A stretch of 60,008 bases of DNA from Clostridia bacterium. GTDB lineage: Bacteria; Bacillota; Clostridia; Oscillospirales; CAG-272. The stretch lies in assembly GCA_017411805.1 (NCBI GenBank), contig JAFQPI010000007.1, forward strand, positions 1-60,008, read 5' to 3'. Position 1 is the stretch's first letter, and the number at the start of each line of letters is the position of its first letter. Positions 50,320-57,844 of the stretch are shown in pieces. The notes below the pieces were generated by a model. That model saw only the letters and a program-made list of their open reading frames with translations. It ran no database searches and was not told the DNA's origin. A program made the translations under genes and the position numbers.

Positions 50320-51459
50320 ATGGTTAAAAAGGTCGTTATGCCCGCGGCGGGTCAGACCACCGATATCGCAACCGTGACCAAGCTTATGGTCTCGGTCGGC
50401 GACAGCGTCAAAAAGGGAGACGTTCTCCTTGAGGTTGAGACCGACAAGGCTGTTCTCCCCATCGAGAGCTTTGCCCGTGGATTTGTAACCGAAATATACG
50501 TAAATGAATTTGATCAGGTCGACGCGGGCACGCTGCTGCTTGCGATCGGCGACGCGGCTGACCTCGAGGCGGCAAAGAACAAACCCGCCGAGGCACCCGC
50601 ACCCGCAGTCGAAGACGATGACGACGAGGACGATTTCGTTCCCGTAATGCCGAAGTCTGAGTCTGCTCCCGCACCCGCACCCGCTCCCGTAAAAGTCAGC
50701 GTTTCGGGCAAGGCTATGCCGAACGCGAAGAAGCTTGCATCAGAGCTCGGAATTGATCTCGATAAGATCATGCCCTCAAACGGCGAGTTTATCAAGGCTT
50801 GCGACGTCAGAGCGGCTGCCGAAAATATTAAGAAGCCCGAGATCGCGCCCGCAGAGGACGTCATCCCCACCGCGCGTATGAGAAATACCCTCTCACGCCG
50901 CTGGGAGGCGTTCGTTCCCACCTTTGGTGTCAGCGTTACCTGCTCGGACGAGGCTTATTCGAAGCTTGCGGAGAAATCTCCCGCGGTCTCGCCCGTGCAT
51001 TACGTTATGATGGCACTTTCGAGACTCGCGCAGAGATACCCCATCCTCCGCGCGCTCAACGACGGCGGAAAGCTCCCCCTCTCGGAGGGCTCGGATATCG
51101 GTCTTGCTGTATTTGCCGAGAACGGAACCGTTACCTCGGTCGTCGAATCTGCTGAAAAGCTCGGCGCGAACGCGATCGCCGAGGCTTGCGAGAAGAATCT
51201 AACCCTCGTTGCAAAGGGCGACCTCTCGAGCGTCCGTCCCTGTCCCGTCAGCGTTTACGACGCGACAGGATATAAAGTCGACTCCTTCACGGCACCCGTC
51301 TGCGCACCCGGTGTTGCCGCCTTCGGCATCACACTCGGCGAGGGCAGGGTCGCTGTCAGCGGAAGCTTTGATATCCGCGTTATCGAGGGCAACGTCGGCG
51401 CGTCGATCATGTCCGATCTGCGCGACTTCATCGAAAATCCCGTGCTTATGCTGATATGA
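50320..51459 (+). CDS. pdhC: Dihydrolipoamide acyltransferase (E2) with degenerate catalytic motif
   Basis: 379 residues. Residues 1-78 are a lipoyl domain with the modification Lys43 in VETDKAVLPI. An Ala/Pro/acidic linker leads to the E3-binding domain (PNAKKLASELGIDLDKI), then another linker and the acyltransferase domain from about residue 190. The conserved DHRxxDG motif reads DIRVIEG (351-357): the catalytic His is Ile and the Asp is Glu. The catalytic domain also seems somewhat short. So the protein can carry lipoate and hold E3, but normal acetyl transfer to CoA is doubtful. GGGAGG precedes the ATG, and the stop overlaps the E3 start. Confidence 0.88.
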   Translation: MVKKVVMPAAGQTTDIATVTKLMVSVGDSVKKGDVLLEVETDKAVLPIESFARGFVTEIYVNEFDQVDAGTLLLAIGDAADLEAAKNKPAEAPAPAVEDDDDEDDFVPVMPKSESAPAPAPAPVKVSVSGKAMPNAKKLASELGIDLDKIMPSNGEFIKACDVRAAAENIKKPEIAPAEDVIPTARMRNTLSRRWEAFVPTFGVSVTCSDEAYSKLAEKSPAVSPVHYVMMALSRLAQRYPILRALNDGGKLPLSEGSDIGLAVFAENGTVTSVVESAEKLGANAIAEACEKNLTLVAKGDLSSVRPCPVSVYDATGYKVDSFTAPVCAPGVAAFGITLGEGRVAVSGSFDIRVIEGNVGASIMSDLRDFIENPVLMLI

Positions 51460-52775
51460 AAAGCTTCGAATTAATAATAATAGGCGGTGGTCCGGGCGGT
51501 TATACAGCCGCCCTCGCCGCCGCGCGTGCAGGAAAGAGAGTTTGCCTTTTTGAGAAGGACTCGCTCGGCGGAACCTGCCTGAACGTCGGATGTATTCCGA
51601 CAAAATATCTTCTCGACCGCGCAAATGCGCTTGAAAAGATCCGTTCGATGACGGAGGAGGGCGTTCTCCGCGGCGCGGGCGAGTATTCCTTCAAAAGAGT
51701 TATGAGGGGCAAGGCACCCATCATCGAAAAGCTCACCTCGGGCATCGCCTCGATGCTCCGCTCGGCAAAGGCCGAGGTCGTGAGAGGTACCGCTTCATTT
51801 AAAAATGCCAATACCGTCGTCTGCAACGGCGAAGAATACTCGGCAGGCGACGTCATTATCGCAACGGGCTCATCAGCGATAAAGCTTCCTTTCCCGGGAA
51901 GCGAATACTGCATCGACAGCACGGCGGCTCTCTCGCTGACAAAACTGCCGAAAAAGCTCTGCATAATCGGCGGCGGAGTCATCGGACTCGAGTTTGCTTC
52001 TGCATTCTCGGCTTTCGGCTCGGATGTGACCGTCATCGAGATGATGGATTCTATCCTCCCGCGCGAGGAAAAGTCGGCGGTCGATCTGCTCGTCCGCAGT
52101 CTCACCGCGAAGGGAATAAAGATCAAATGCTCTGTGAAGGTCGAAAGTGTAGAGAAGATCGAAGGAATCTATACTGTTCGCACGTCTTCGGGCAATATTG
52201 ATGCCGATTGCGTTATTTCAGCCGCGGGAAGACGCGCGAATACAGAAGGTCTCGCGCTTGAAAACGCGGGAATCACGCCCGAAAAGAACGGTACCGTCGC
52301 CGTAAACGAATATCTTGAAACCAAGATTCCGCATATCTACGCGATCGGTGACGTCATCGGCGGCTATATGCTTGCCCACGCGGCATACGCCGAGGCGGAG
52401 GTTGCCGTTTCGAATATTCTCGGAAACAAAAAGGAGCTTGACCATAGGATCATGCCCCGTTGCGTTTATACCATTCCGCCCCTTGCCGCTGTCGGCGTGA
52501 CCTCGGAGAACGGCGCGCTTGGACGCTTCGACTACCGCGGAAACGGTTTTGCCGTTGCCGAGGGTGAGAGCGGATGCGTTTTTGCCGTTATGGACAGAGA
52601 GACGAAGAGGACGGTCGGATTTACCGTTGTCGGTGCGGCGGCTCCCGAGATGATCGCGGCGGCTTCGATTGCCGTAGAGCGCGGATATACTCAGGATGAT
52701 TGGCGCGCGCTCACGGTCGCGCATCCCTCGCTCTCCGAAACGCTCCGAGAGGCGGCGCTTTCGGTAAAATTCTGA
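51456..52775 (+). CDS. lpdA: Dihydrolipoyl dehydrogenase (E3)
   Basis: 439 residues. FAD motif IIGGGPGGYTAALAAARAG, redox disulphide GGTCLNVGCIPTK, NAD motif CIIGGGVIGLEFASAF, FAD-binding IYAIGDVIGGYMLAHAA, and the dimer-interface catalytic pair in VAHPSLSETL are all present. It re-oxidises dihydrolipoate on E2 with NAD+. It overlaps the E2 gene by four bases (ATGA), so the four subunits are made together. Confidence 0.95.
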   Translation: MKSFELIIIGGGPGGYTAALAAARAGKRVCLFEKDSLGGTCLNVGCIPTKYLLDRANALEKIRSMTEEGVLRGAGEYSFKRVMRGKAPIIEKLTSGIASMLRSAKAEVVRGTASFKNANTVVCNGEEYSAGDVIIATGSSAIKLPFPGSEYCIDSTAALSLTKLPKKLCIIGGGVIGLEFASAFSAFGSDVTVIEMMDSILPREEKSAVDLLVRSLTAKGIKIKCSVKVESVEKIEGIYTVRTSSGNIDADCVISAAGRRANTEGLALENAGITPEKNGTVAVNEYLETKIPHIYAIGDVIGGYMLAHAAYAEAEVAVSNILGNKKELDHRIMPRCVYTIPPLAAVGVTSENGALGRFDYRGNGFAVAEGESGCVFAVMDRETKRTVGFTVVGAAAPEMIAAASIAVERGYTQDDWRALTVAHPSLSETLREAALSVKF

Positions 52776-52790
52776 AAAGGAAAGAGAAAA

Positions 52791-53516
52791 ATGACTACAG
52801 TTTATATTGTACGCCACGGCGAGACCGATCTCAACCGCCTCTACCGCTTCATCGGAAGCACAGACCATCCTCTTAACGAGAGAGGGATCGCGCAGGTCGA
52901 GACTCTACGCGAGCCGATGTCGAAGTTCCATCTCGACCGCATCTATTCGAGTCCGCTGAAGCGAACGATGATGACGGCTGAAAGGATTCAGAACGGCAGA
53001 GATATCGAGATCATTCCCGTCCCCGACATCAAGGAGATCCATTGCGGCGGCTGGGAGACCCTCAACCGCGATGAGATCGAGGCGAAATGGCCGGGTCAGA
53101 TCGAGCTATGGGAAAAGAAGCCCGATCTGCTTCATATGGAGGGCGGCGAGACTTTCCTCCAGGTTCAGGAGCGCGCAATCCGCGGAATTATCGACATTGT
53201 CAACCGCGAGAGGGGCAACAGTATCGCGATCGCTTGCCATATGCTGACGATCCAGCTTATTATGGCAAAGCTGCTCCGTGTTCCGATCCGCGACGTATGG
53301 GAAATGGTCAGACTTGAAAATACCTCGATCACGACAATGAATATCGAGGACAACGGCGATTTTGAGGTCGTCCGTTGGGCGGATGACAGCCATCTTCCCG
53401 ATGAGCTCAAGAACGCGAACGTAAAGATCGCGGGAATCCATAACACAAGCTTTGACGCAAAGTACGACATCACCGACGTCGAGGGTAAGCATCACTTCGA
53501 CGGATTTGCTATCTGA
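52791..53516 (+). CDS. Histidine phosphatase family protein (phosphoglycerate-mutase-like)
   Basis: 241 residues. VYIVRHGETDLN provides the phosphorylated His (RHG), SSPLKRTMMTAERI, then CGGWETLNRDEIE, and AIACHMLTIQ with the second His. Members are phosphatases or mutases acting on small phosphorylated metabolites; the CobC/PhoE-like length and motifs favour a phosphatase. It starts 15 bp after the E3 gene with AAAGGA upstream, so may be read through from the dehydrogenase operon. A dispersed repeat follows its stop. Confidence 0.87.
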   Translation: MTTVYIVRHGETDLNRLYRFIGSTDHPLNERGIAQVETLREPMSKFHLDRIYSSPLKRTMMTAERIQNGRDIEIIPVPDIKEIHCGGWETLNRDEIEAKWPGQIELWEKKPDLLHMEGGETFLQVQERAIRGIIDIVNRERGNSIAIACHMLTIQLIMAKLLRVPIRDVWEMVRLENTSITTMNIEDNGDFEVVRWADDSHLPDELKNANVKIAGIHNTSFDAKYDITDVEGKHHFDGFAI

Positions 53517-53518
53517 TC

Positions 53519-53624
53519 CACTTGTAAAACTGCGTTTTACAAGTGAGACGCGCGCTTATCGCCGCTTGGCAAAATCAAGGATTTTGCCGGCTCCCCTCGG
53601 CGCGCGGACTCGCGTGGCTCGTCT
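53519..53624 (+). repeat. CACTTGTAAAAC stem element, copy C (longest)
   Basis: CACTTGTAAAAC, TGC, GTTTTACAAGTG, then GCGCGCTTATCGCCGCTTG, CAAAATCAAGG, and a GGCGCGCGGACTCGC tail with GCTCGTCT. It contains both the segment shared with copy B and the tail shared with copy A, so it approximates the full element of about 105 bp. Confidence 0.87.
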
Positions 53625-53712
53625 ATAAGGTGTTTTTTCGTAGGCAAAGCCCACGAAAAAACGGATTTTATCGGATTATTCCGATTAACTGAAAATTCGA
53701 AAGGATAATACA

Positions 53713-54474
53713 ATGAACAAGAATTTAGTAGAAGGCAAGATCGCCGTTGTAACCGGCTCGGGTCAGGGCATCGGAGAGGCGATCGCGCGCAGACTTGCGG
53801 AATTCGGCGCAAGCGTAATTATCACAGATATCAACCGCGAAAAGGGTCAGGCTGTTGCCGATGATCTCAATGCGCAGGGCTATACCGCGGCTTTCAAATA
53901 CTTCAACGTGACCGATTTCGATAATCTCAAGAGCGAGATCGAGGATATGAAGAATATCTTCGGCAGGATCGATATCTGGGTCAACAATGCGGGGCTTACG
54001 GGCACTATGCGCGTTGACGAGATCACCCTCGAGCATTGGGACAGAATGCAGACCATCGACATCAAGAGCGTATTCTTCTGCACTCAGGCGGTCTACGAGA
54101 TCATGAAGGAGCAGAATTACGGCAAGCTCGTGCATATCTCCTCGATGGCTGGCGAGCGCGGCGGACGTTCATCCTCCTGCGCGTACTCCTCCGCAAAGGC
54201 TGCTGTTCTCAATATGTCAAAATGCTTTGCTCTCTCGGGCGGTCAGTATAATATCACCTCAAACTGCGTTTGCCCCGGCAGAACTCTGACGGCTATGGCG
54301 CAGGGTCTCTCCTGGCTTACCGACCCCAAGGACGATCCAAAGCTTACCATCCCCATGGGACGCTTCGGCACTCCCGATGATATTGCAAACGCCGTCCTCT
54401 TCCTCTCCTCCGATCTTTCGTCCTATATCACGGGCGACGTGATCGACGTAAACGGCGGACTCTATATGAAATAA
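53713..54474 (+). CDS. SDR-family oxidoreductase (3-oxoacyl-reductase-like)
   Basis: 253 residues. VVTGSGQGIGEAIARRL is the TGxxxGxG cofactor motif, WVNNAGLTG the NNAG motif, HISSMAG and CAYSSAKAAV give the Ser and the YxxxK catalytic residues, and NCVCPGRTLT follows. An acidic residue after beta-2 (ITDINRE) suggests NAD(H) preference. The substrate cannot be told. AAGGATAA precedes the ATG. The neighbours downstream are a LacI regulator and a phosphodiesterase, compatible with sugar or polyol metabolism. Confidence 0.88.
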   Translation: MNKNLVEGKIAVVTGSGQGIGEAIARRLAEFGASVIITDINREKGQAVADDLNAQGYTAAFKYFNVTDFDNLKSEIEDMKNIFGRIDIWVNNAGLTGTMRVDEITLEHWDRMQTIDIKSVFFCTQAVYEIMKEQNYGKLVHISSMAGERGGRSSSCAYSSAKAAVLNMSKCFALSGGQYNITSNCVCPGRTLTAMAQGLSWLTDPKDDPKLTIPMGRFGTPDDIANAVLFLSSDLSSYITGDVIDVNGGLYMK

Positions 54475-54478
54475 TGAA

Positions 54479-54590
54479 AAATGAATAATGAATAGTGAAA
54501 AATGAATAATAAAAGGAAGATTTCCGCGCTAAGCGCGGAAATCAACCTGAATTATTCATTATTAATTATTCACCATTCATCATTCATTAT
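54479..54590. repeat. Heptamer tracts flanking a hairpin, locus 4
   Basis: TGAAAAA/TGAATAA heptamers (54479-54516), a GATTTCCGCGC/GCGCGGAAATC stem with loop TAA (54521-54545), then the reverse-complement heptamers (to 54590). The whole forms a large imperfect palindrome between converging genes and likely terminates both. Confidence 0.8.
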
Positions 54591-55600
54591 CTTTTTAATA
54601 TTACGCTGTTATGCTCTGTAAGCACGGGCGGGAAGACCATCCGCTTCGGCGCTCCGCCGGGGGATGATATGCGTTCGAGAAGGAGCTCGGCGGCTGTTTT
54701 GCCCATAAGGATCGGATCCTGCTCGAAGGTTGTAAAGTCGATCGGGCAGGGCATATAGTCGCGGCTGTAATCGTCGTTGCAGATGACGCTTATGTCGTCG
54801 GGCACGCGGATGCCGTCCGCGCGGAGTGCATCGACCATTCCCGCCGCCATAAGACCCGTCGTTGAAAATACGGCGGTGAAGCGTTTTTCCTGCGGCATCG
54901 CAACGATCTGCGCGCCGAATTCGCAACCGCTTCTGTATCTGCGGTCGCCGTAAAAGAGGTAGCTTTTGTCGATTTTGATACCGTACTCGCGCATTGCATC
55001 GAGGTAACCCTGAGTTCGGTCGCGGCAAGTGACCGAGGTGGAGGGCCCTGCGACGTGCGCTATGCGGCGGTGTCCGCGGTGGATGAGATATTCGGTGGCA
55101 AGATAGCCGCAACGGTAGTTGTCAACCGTGACGACGTCGGTATCGACAGACCGCAAAAATCGGTTTACGAAGATCACGGGTGTTTTTATCTCTCCAAGGA
55201 GATCGACAAGCCGCTTGCTTTCGATCGCGTTGAGCAGAAAAATGCCCGAAAAGCCGTTTTGGGCGGCGTATTTCAGCGCGTCGCATTCAGCGGAGGTCTC
55301 GTAGTCGCTGAGGGAAATGACGGTTCTCATACCCTCTGCGGCAAGCCGCTGGCGGATTCCGTCGATGAATCCGAGGGTTATCGGGTTGTGGAGCTGACCC
55401 GCGATGACGAGGACGGTCCCGCTTCCGCGAAGCTCGGCAGAGCGTCTGCGCGGACGCTTTTCGTATCCGCTTTCCCGGACGGCTGTGAGCACCCTTTCTC
55501 TCGTCTCGGGGGAAACGCAGTCCTCGCCGTTCAGTACGCGTGAGATCGTCGCGGTCGATACTCCGATCTCCTTTGATATTTCAAGTAAAGTTTTGCCCAT
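54587..55600 (-). CDS. LacI-family transcription regulator
   Basis: 337 residues. HTH with LLEISKEIGVSTATISRVLNG and the hinge helix region near residue 50-60, then a periplasmic-binding-type sensor domain (GSGTVLVIAGQLHNPITLGF...VFVNRFLRS...VTVDNYRCGYLATEYLIHRG). Ligands are usually sugars or derivatives. AAAGGAG precedes the ATG. It is divergent from a phosphodiesterase gene, and two ATGTAATTA-like sites in the 88-bp gap overlap its own promoter, consistent with autoregulation. Effector unknown. Confidence 0.92.
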   Translation of the reverse strand: MGKTLLEISKEIGVSTATISRVLNGEDCVSPETRERVLTAVRESGYEKRPRRRSAELRGSGTVLVIAGQLHNPITLGFIDGIRQRLAAEGMRTVISLSDYETSAECDALKYAAQNGFSGIFLLNAIESKRLVDLLGEIKTPVIFVNRFLRSVDTDVVTVDNYRCGYLATEYLIHRGHRRIAHVAGPSTSVTCRDRTQGYLDAMREYGIKIDKSYLFYGDRRYRSGCEFGAQIVAMPQEKRFTAVFSTTGLMAAGMVDALRADGIRVPDDISVICNDDYSRDYMPCPIDFTTFEQDPILMGKTAAELLLERISSPGGAPKRMVFPPVLTEHNSVILKR

Positions 55601-55622
55601 CTGTAATACTCCTTTTGTTTAC

Positions 55623-55664
55623 ATTTTACATTAATTACATAGAAAAATCAAGTGTAATTTCATG
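55623..55664. promoter_or_regulatory. lacI-type gene promoter with two operator-like sites
   Basis: On the minus strand TTGATT (55651-55646), 17-bp spacer, TAAAAT (55628-55623). The spacer holds CATTAATTACATAG (55629-55642), and AGTGTAATTTCATG lies at 55651-55664; both resemble CATGTAATTACATG of the dehydrogenase operon (two and three mismatches). Confidence 0.6.
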
Positions 55665-55688
55665 AAAAATCAAGAAAAGAGGCTTTTT

Positions 55689-57008
55689 ATGAAAAAAAGA
55701 TTATTGGTTTTCTCGGTTGACGCGATGGTTTTCGAGGATCTTGAGTACCTTCGCGAGAAGCCGAACTTCAAAAAATACCTTTCGGGCGGCAGCGCCGTCG
55801 AGCGCATCCGCTCGATCTATCCGACGGTAACCTACCCGAATCACGTCAGTATGTCGACGGGCTGTTATGCCGATAAGACGGGCGTTTTCTCGAATTATAA
55901 GTTTACTACCGACTCGAAGGAGGACACCTGGCAGTGGTTCGCCGACAGCGTGAAGGTCAAGGATATCTTCACGGCGGCGAAGGAAAAGGGCTACAGCACC
56001 GCATCGATCTTCTGGACCTGCACGGGCTGCCATCCCGATATCGACTACCTCATCAACGAGTACTGGATGCCGAAGAAGGGCGACACGCTTGAATCCTCCT
56101 TTGCCGATGCGGGCTCATCCCCCGAGGTAATTGAGATCATCAAGAGCCACGCGGACCTTCTCCATCCCGATTACGTCAAGGGCGGCAGAAAGAATTTTAT
56201 GATCCACCCCTATGACGACGAATTTCTCGTTGCCTGCGCGGCGGATATCATCAGAAAATTCGCGCCCGAGGTGACCTTTGTTCACAACGGACAGATCGAC
56301 GGCATCAGACATACGCAGGGTGCTTTCGGCGATCATCTTTATCCCGAGCTCGACCGCGTTGACAAGCATATCGGTCAGATCTGCGAGGCGCTCGAGGATG
56401 CGGGCGTGCTTGAGGAGACCGATTTTTTCCTCGTCAGCGACCACGGTCAGCGCGACATCAAGCGCACGATCAAGCTAAACGCGCTCCTTGCCGATCACGG
56501 ACTTGTTGACGTCAACGAGAAGGGCAAATGCGTCGATTACAGAGCATATTGCCTCTCGAACGCGATGTCCTCGCTCGTTTATCTGAAGGATCCGAACGAC
56601 CGCGAGCTCCACGACCGCGTTTATAAGCTTCTCTGCGACCTCCGCGATGAGGGTATTTACGGCTTTTCCGAGGTCTTTACACGCGAGGAGATCGCAGAAA
56701 AGGAGCATCTTGACGGCGATTTTTCCTTTGTGCTTGAATCCGACGGATATACCTCCTTCTCGGATAGCTGCCGGAGACCGCTCGTGGCAAAGCTCGATCT
56801 GACCGATTTCCGATTCGGACGCGCGACCCACGGATACCATCCCGATCTCGGACCTCAGCCGACGCTCGTTGCTAAAGGACCGCATATCAAGGAGGGCGTG
56901 GTCATCGACCGCAGACCGATCGTTGACGAAGCACCGACCTATGCAAAGCTGCTCGAAGTCGATCTTCCCGATGCGCAGGGAAGGGCGATAGAGGAGATAT
57001 TGAAGTAG
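55689..57008 (+). CDS. Alkaline-phosphatase superfamily phosphodiesterase/nucleotide pyrophosphatase
   Basis: 439 residues from the ATG at 55689 with AAGAGGC upstream; the in-frame ATG at 55662 has no site. FSVDAMVFEDL provides the first metal Asp, YPTVTYPNHVSMSTG the Thr nucleophile region, FLVSDHGQ the second Asp/His pair and RATHGYHPD a late His. This matches bacterial ectonucleotide pyrophosphatase/phosphodiesterase-type proteins. No signal peptide is seen, so a cytoplasmic phosphodiester or phosphonate-type substrate is likely. Divergent from the LacI regulator. Confidence 0.85.
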   Translation: MKKRLLVFSVDAMVFEDLEYLREKPNFKKYLSGGSAVERIRSIYPTVTYPNHVSMSTGCYADKTGVFSNYKFTTDSKEDTWQWFADSVKVKDIFTAAKEKGYSTASIFWTCTGCHPDIDYLINEYWMPKKGDTLESSFADAGSSPEVIEIIKSHADLLHPDYVKGGRKNFMIHPYDDEFLVACAADIIRKFAPEVTFVHNGQIDGIRHTQGAFGDHLYPELDRVDKHIGQICEALEDAGVLEETDFFLVSDHGQRDIKRTIKLNALLADHGLVDVNEKGKCVDYRAYCLSNAMSSLVYLKDPNDRELHDRVYKLLCDLRDEGIYGFSEVFTREEIAEKEHLDGDFSFVLESDGYTSFSDSCRRPLVAKLDLTDFRFGRATHGYHPDLGPQPTLVAKGPHIKEGVVIDRRPIVDEAPTYAKLLEVDLPDAQGRAIEEILK

Positions 57009-57015
57009 GGTATAG

Positions 57016-57136
57016 TCTCGCTGTGCTCGAGTTAAGATCACGCTTCGCGTGAGTTAAGATCGGGCTTGCGCCCGAGTTAATGTTCGCCATAGGCGAAGTT
57101 AAAGGAAAATTTCCGCCCCAAAGGGCGGAAATTTTT
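57016..57136 (+). repeat. 22-23 nt array of GTTAA-linked mini-hairpins ending in a terminator
   Basis: GTTAA occurs at 57031, 57053, 57076 and 57098. After each of the first three comes a different perfect 6-bp hairpin (TCACGC/GCGTGA, TCGGGC/GCCCGA, TTCGCC/GGCGAA) with a 3-4 nt loop. After the fourth comes a 12-bp AAATTTCCGCCC stem with T run, a terminator. A fifth, degenerate unit may precede 57031. Confidence 0.85.
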
Positions 57137-57140
57137 GATT

Positions 57141-57758
57141 TTATTCAAATTTCGTGCATTCCTCGCAAACGTACCAGCCGTCGCCGTCGTCGTGGCAGAT
57201 GACGTACATCGTTCTGCCGAGTCCGATCTTAAAGCCGAGTTCGACGTTTACGACTTTCTCGCCGTCCGCGTTTTTGGTCACGTTTCTTTGGTAGCTGTTG
57301 AATGTGATATCATCCTCGTTAAGCCCAAGCTCGGCGTATTTGTCGCTTTCGATAAGATAAGCGTAAGCAAGCTTATATTCCTCGGAGTCCTTTGTCGCTT
57401 CGAGAACGCCGAGAACGATGCCGAAGATCGAGGCGGTGAGTATCAGGATGAAGGCGACCGAGGCGCAGATGATGGCGATGATCGCCTTTTTGCTGAGGCG
57501 AGGGAGCTTTATGTTGAATGAATTCGGATCTGCTTCTTCGCTTCCTTCTATATAATGCCCCGCCATAAGCTCCTCGGGGCGGACGCCGAGTATTTCCGCA
57601 AGCTTGAAGAGGACCTCGACTCGCGGCTTTGAAGAGCCGTTTTCCCACTTCGAGACAGCCGCGGCGGTAACGCCGAGCTGTTCTGCGATATCGGCTTGGG
57701 TCAAGCCCTTTTTCTCGCGGAGCATACAGACAAAATTGCCGAAATTGTAATCGTTCAT
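57141..57758 (-). CDS. XRE-type helix-turn-helix protein with membrane segment
   Basis: 205 residues. Residues 1-62 are a Cro/C1-type HTH (LREKKGLTQADIAEQLGVTAAAVSKWENG). A linker is followed by one membrane span (IIAIICASVAFILILTASIFGIVL, about 92-115) and a roughly 85-residue outside domain ending with a DGDGWYVCEECTKF segment with two Cys. A DNA-binding domain tethered to the membrane suggests a direct signal from outside to transcription, or simply a fusion of a regulator with a sensor. GGGAAA precedes the ATG. Confidence 0.82.
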   Translation of the reverse strand: MNDYNFGNFVCMLREKKGLTQADIAEQLGVTAAAVSKWENGSSKPRVEVLFKLAEILGVRPEELMAGHYIEGSEEADPNSFNIKLPRLSKKAIIAIICASVAFILILTASIFGIVLGVLEATKDSEEYKLAYAYLIESDKYAELGLNEDDITFNSYQRNVTKNADGEKVVNVELGFKIGLGRTMYVICHDDGDGWYVCEECTKFE

Positions 57759-57844
57759 TTGAGTTTCCCTTTCTTAGAGTACCTCAATTATAGCCGAAAA
57801 CGCGCGAAAAGTCAAGAAAAAGCATATTGAATATCGGTTGATAT

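Noticed and set aside
57016-57136. GTTAA hairpin array considered as a CRISPR array
   Set aside because: The repeated part is only about 7 nt, the variable parts are self-complementary, and no cas genes are near.
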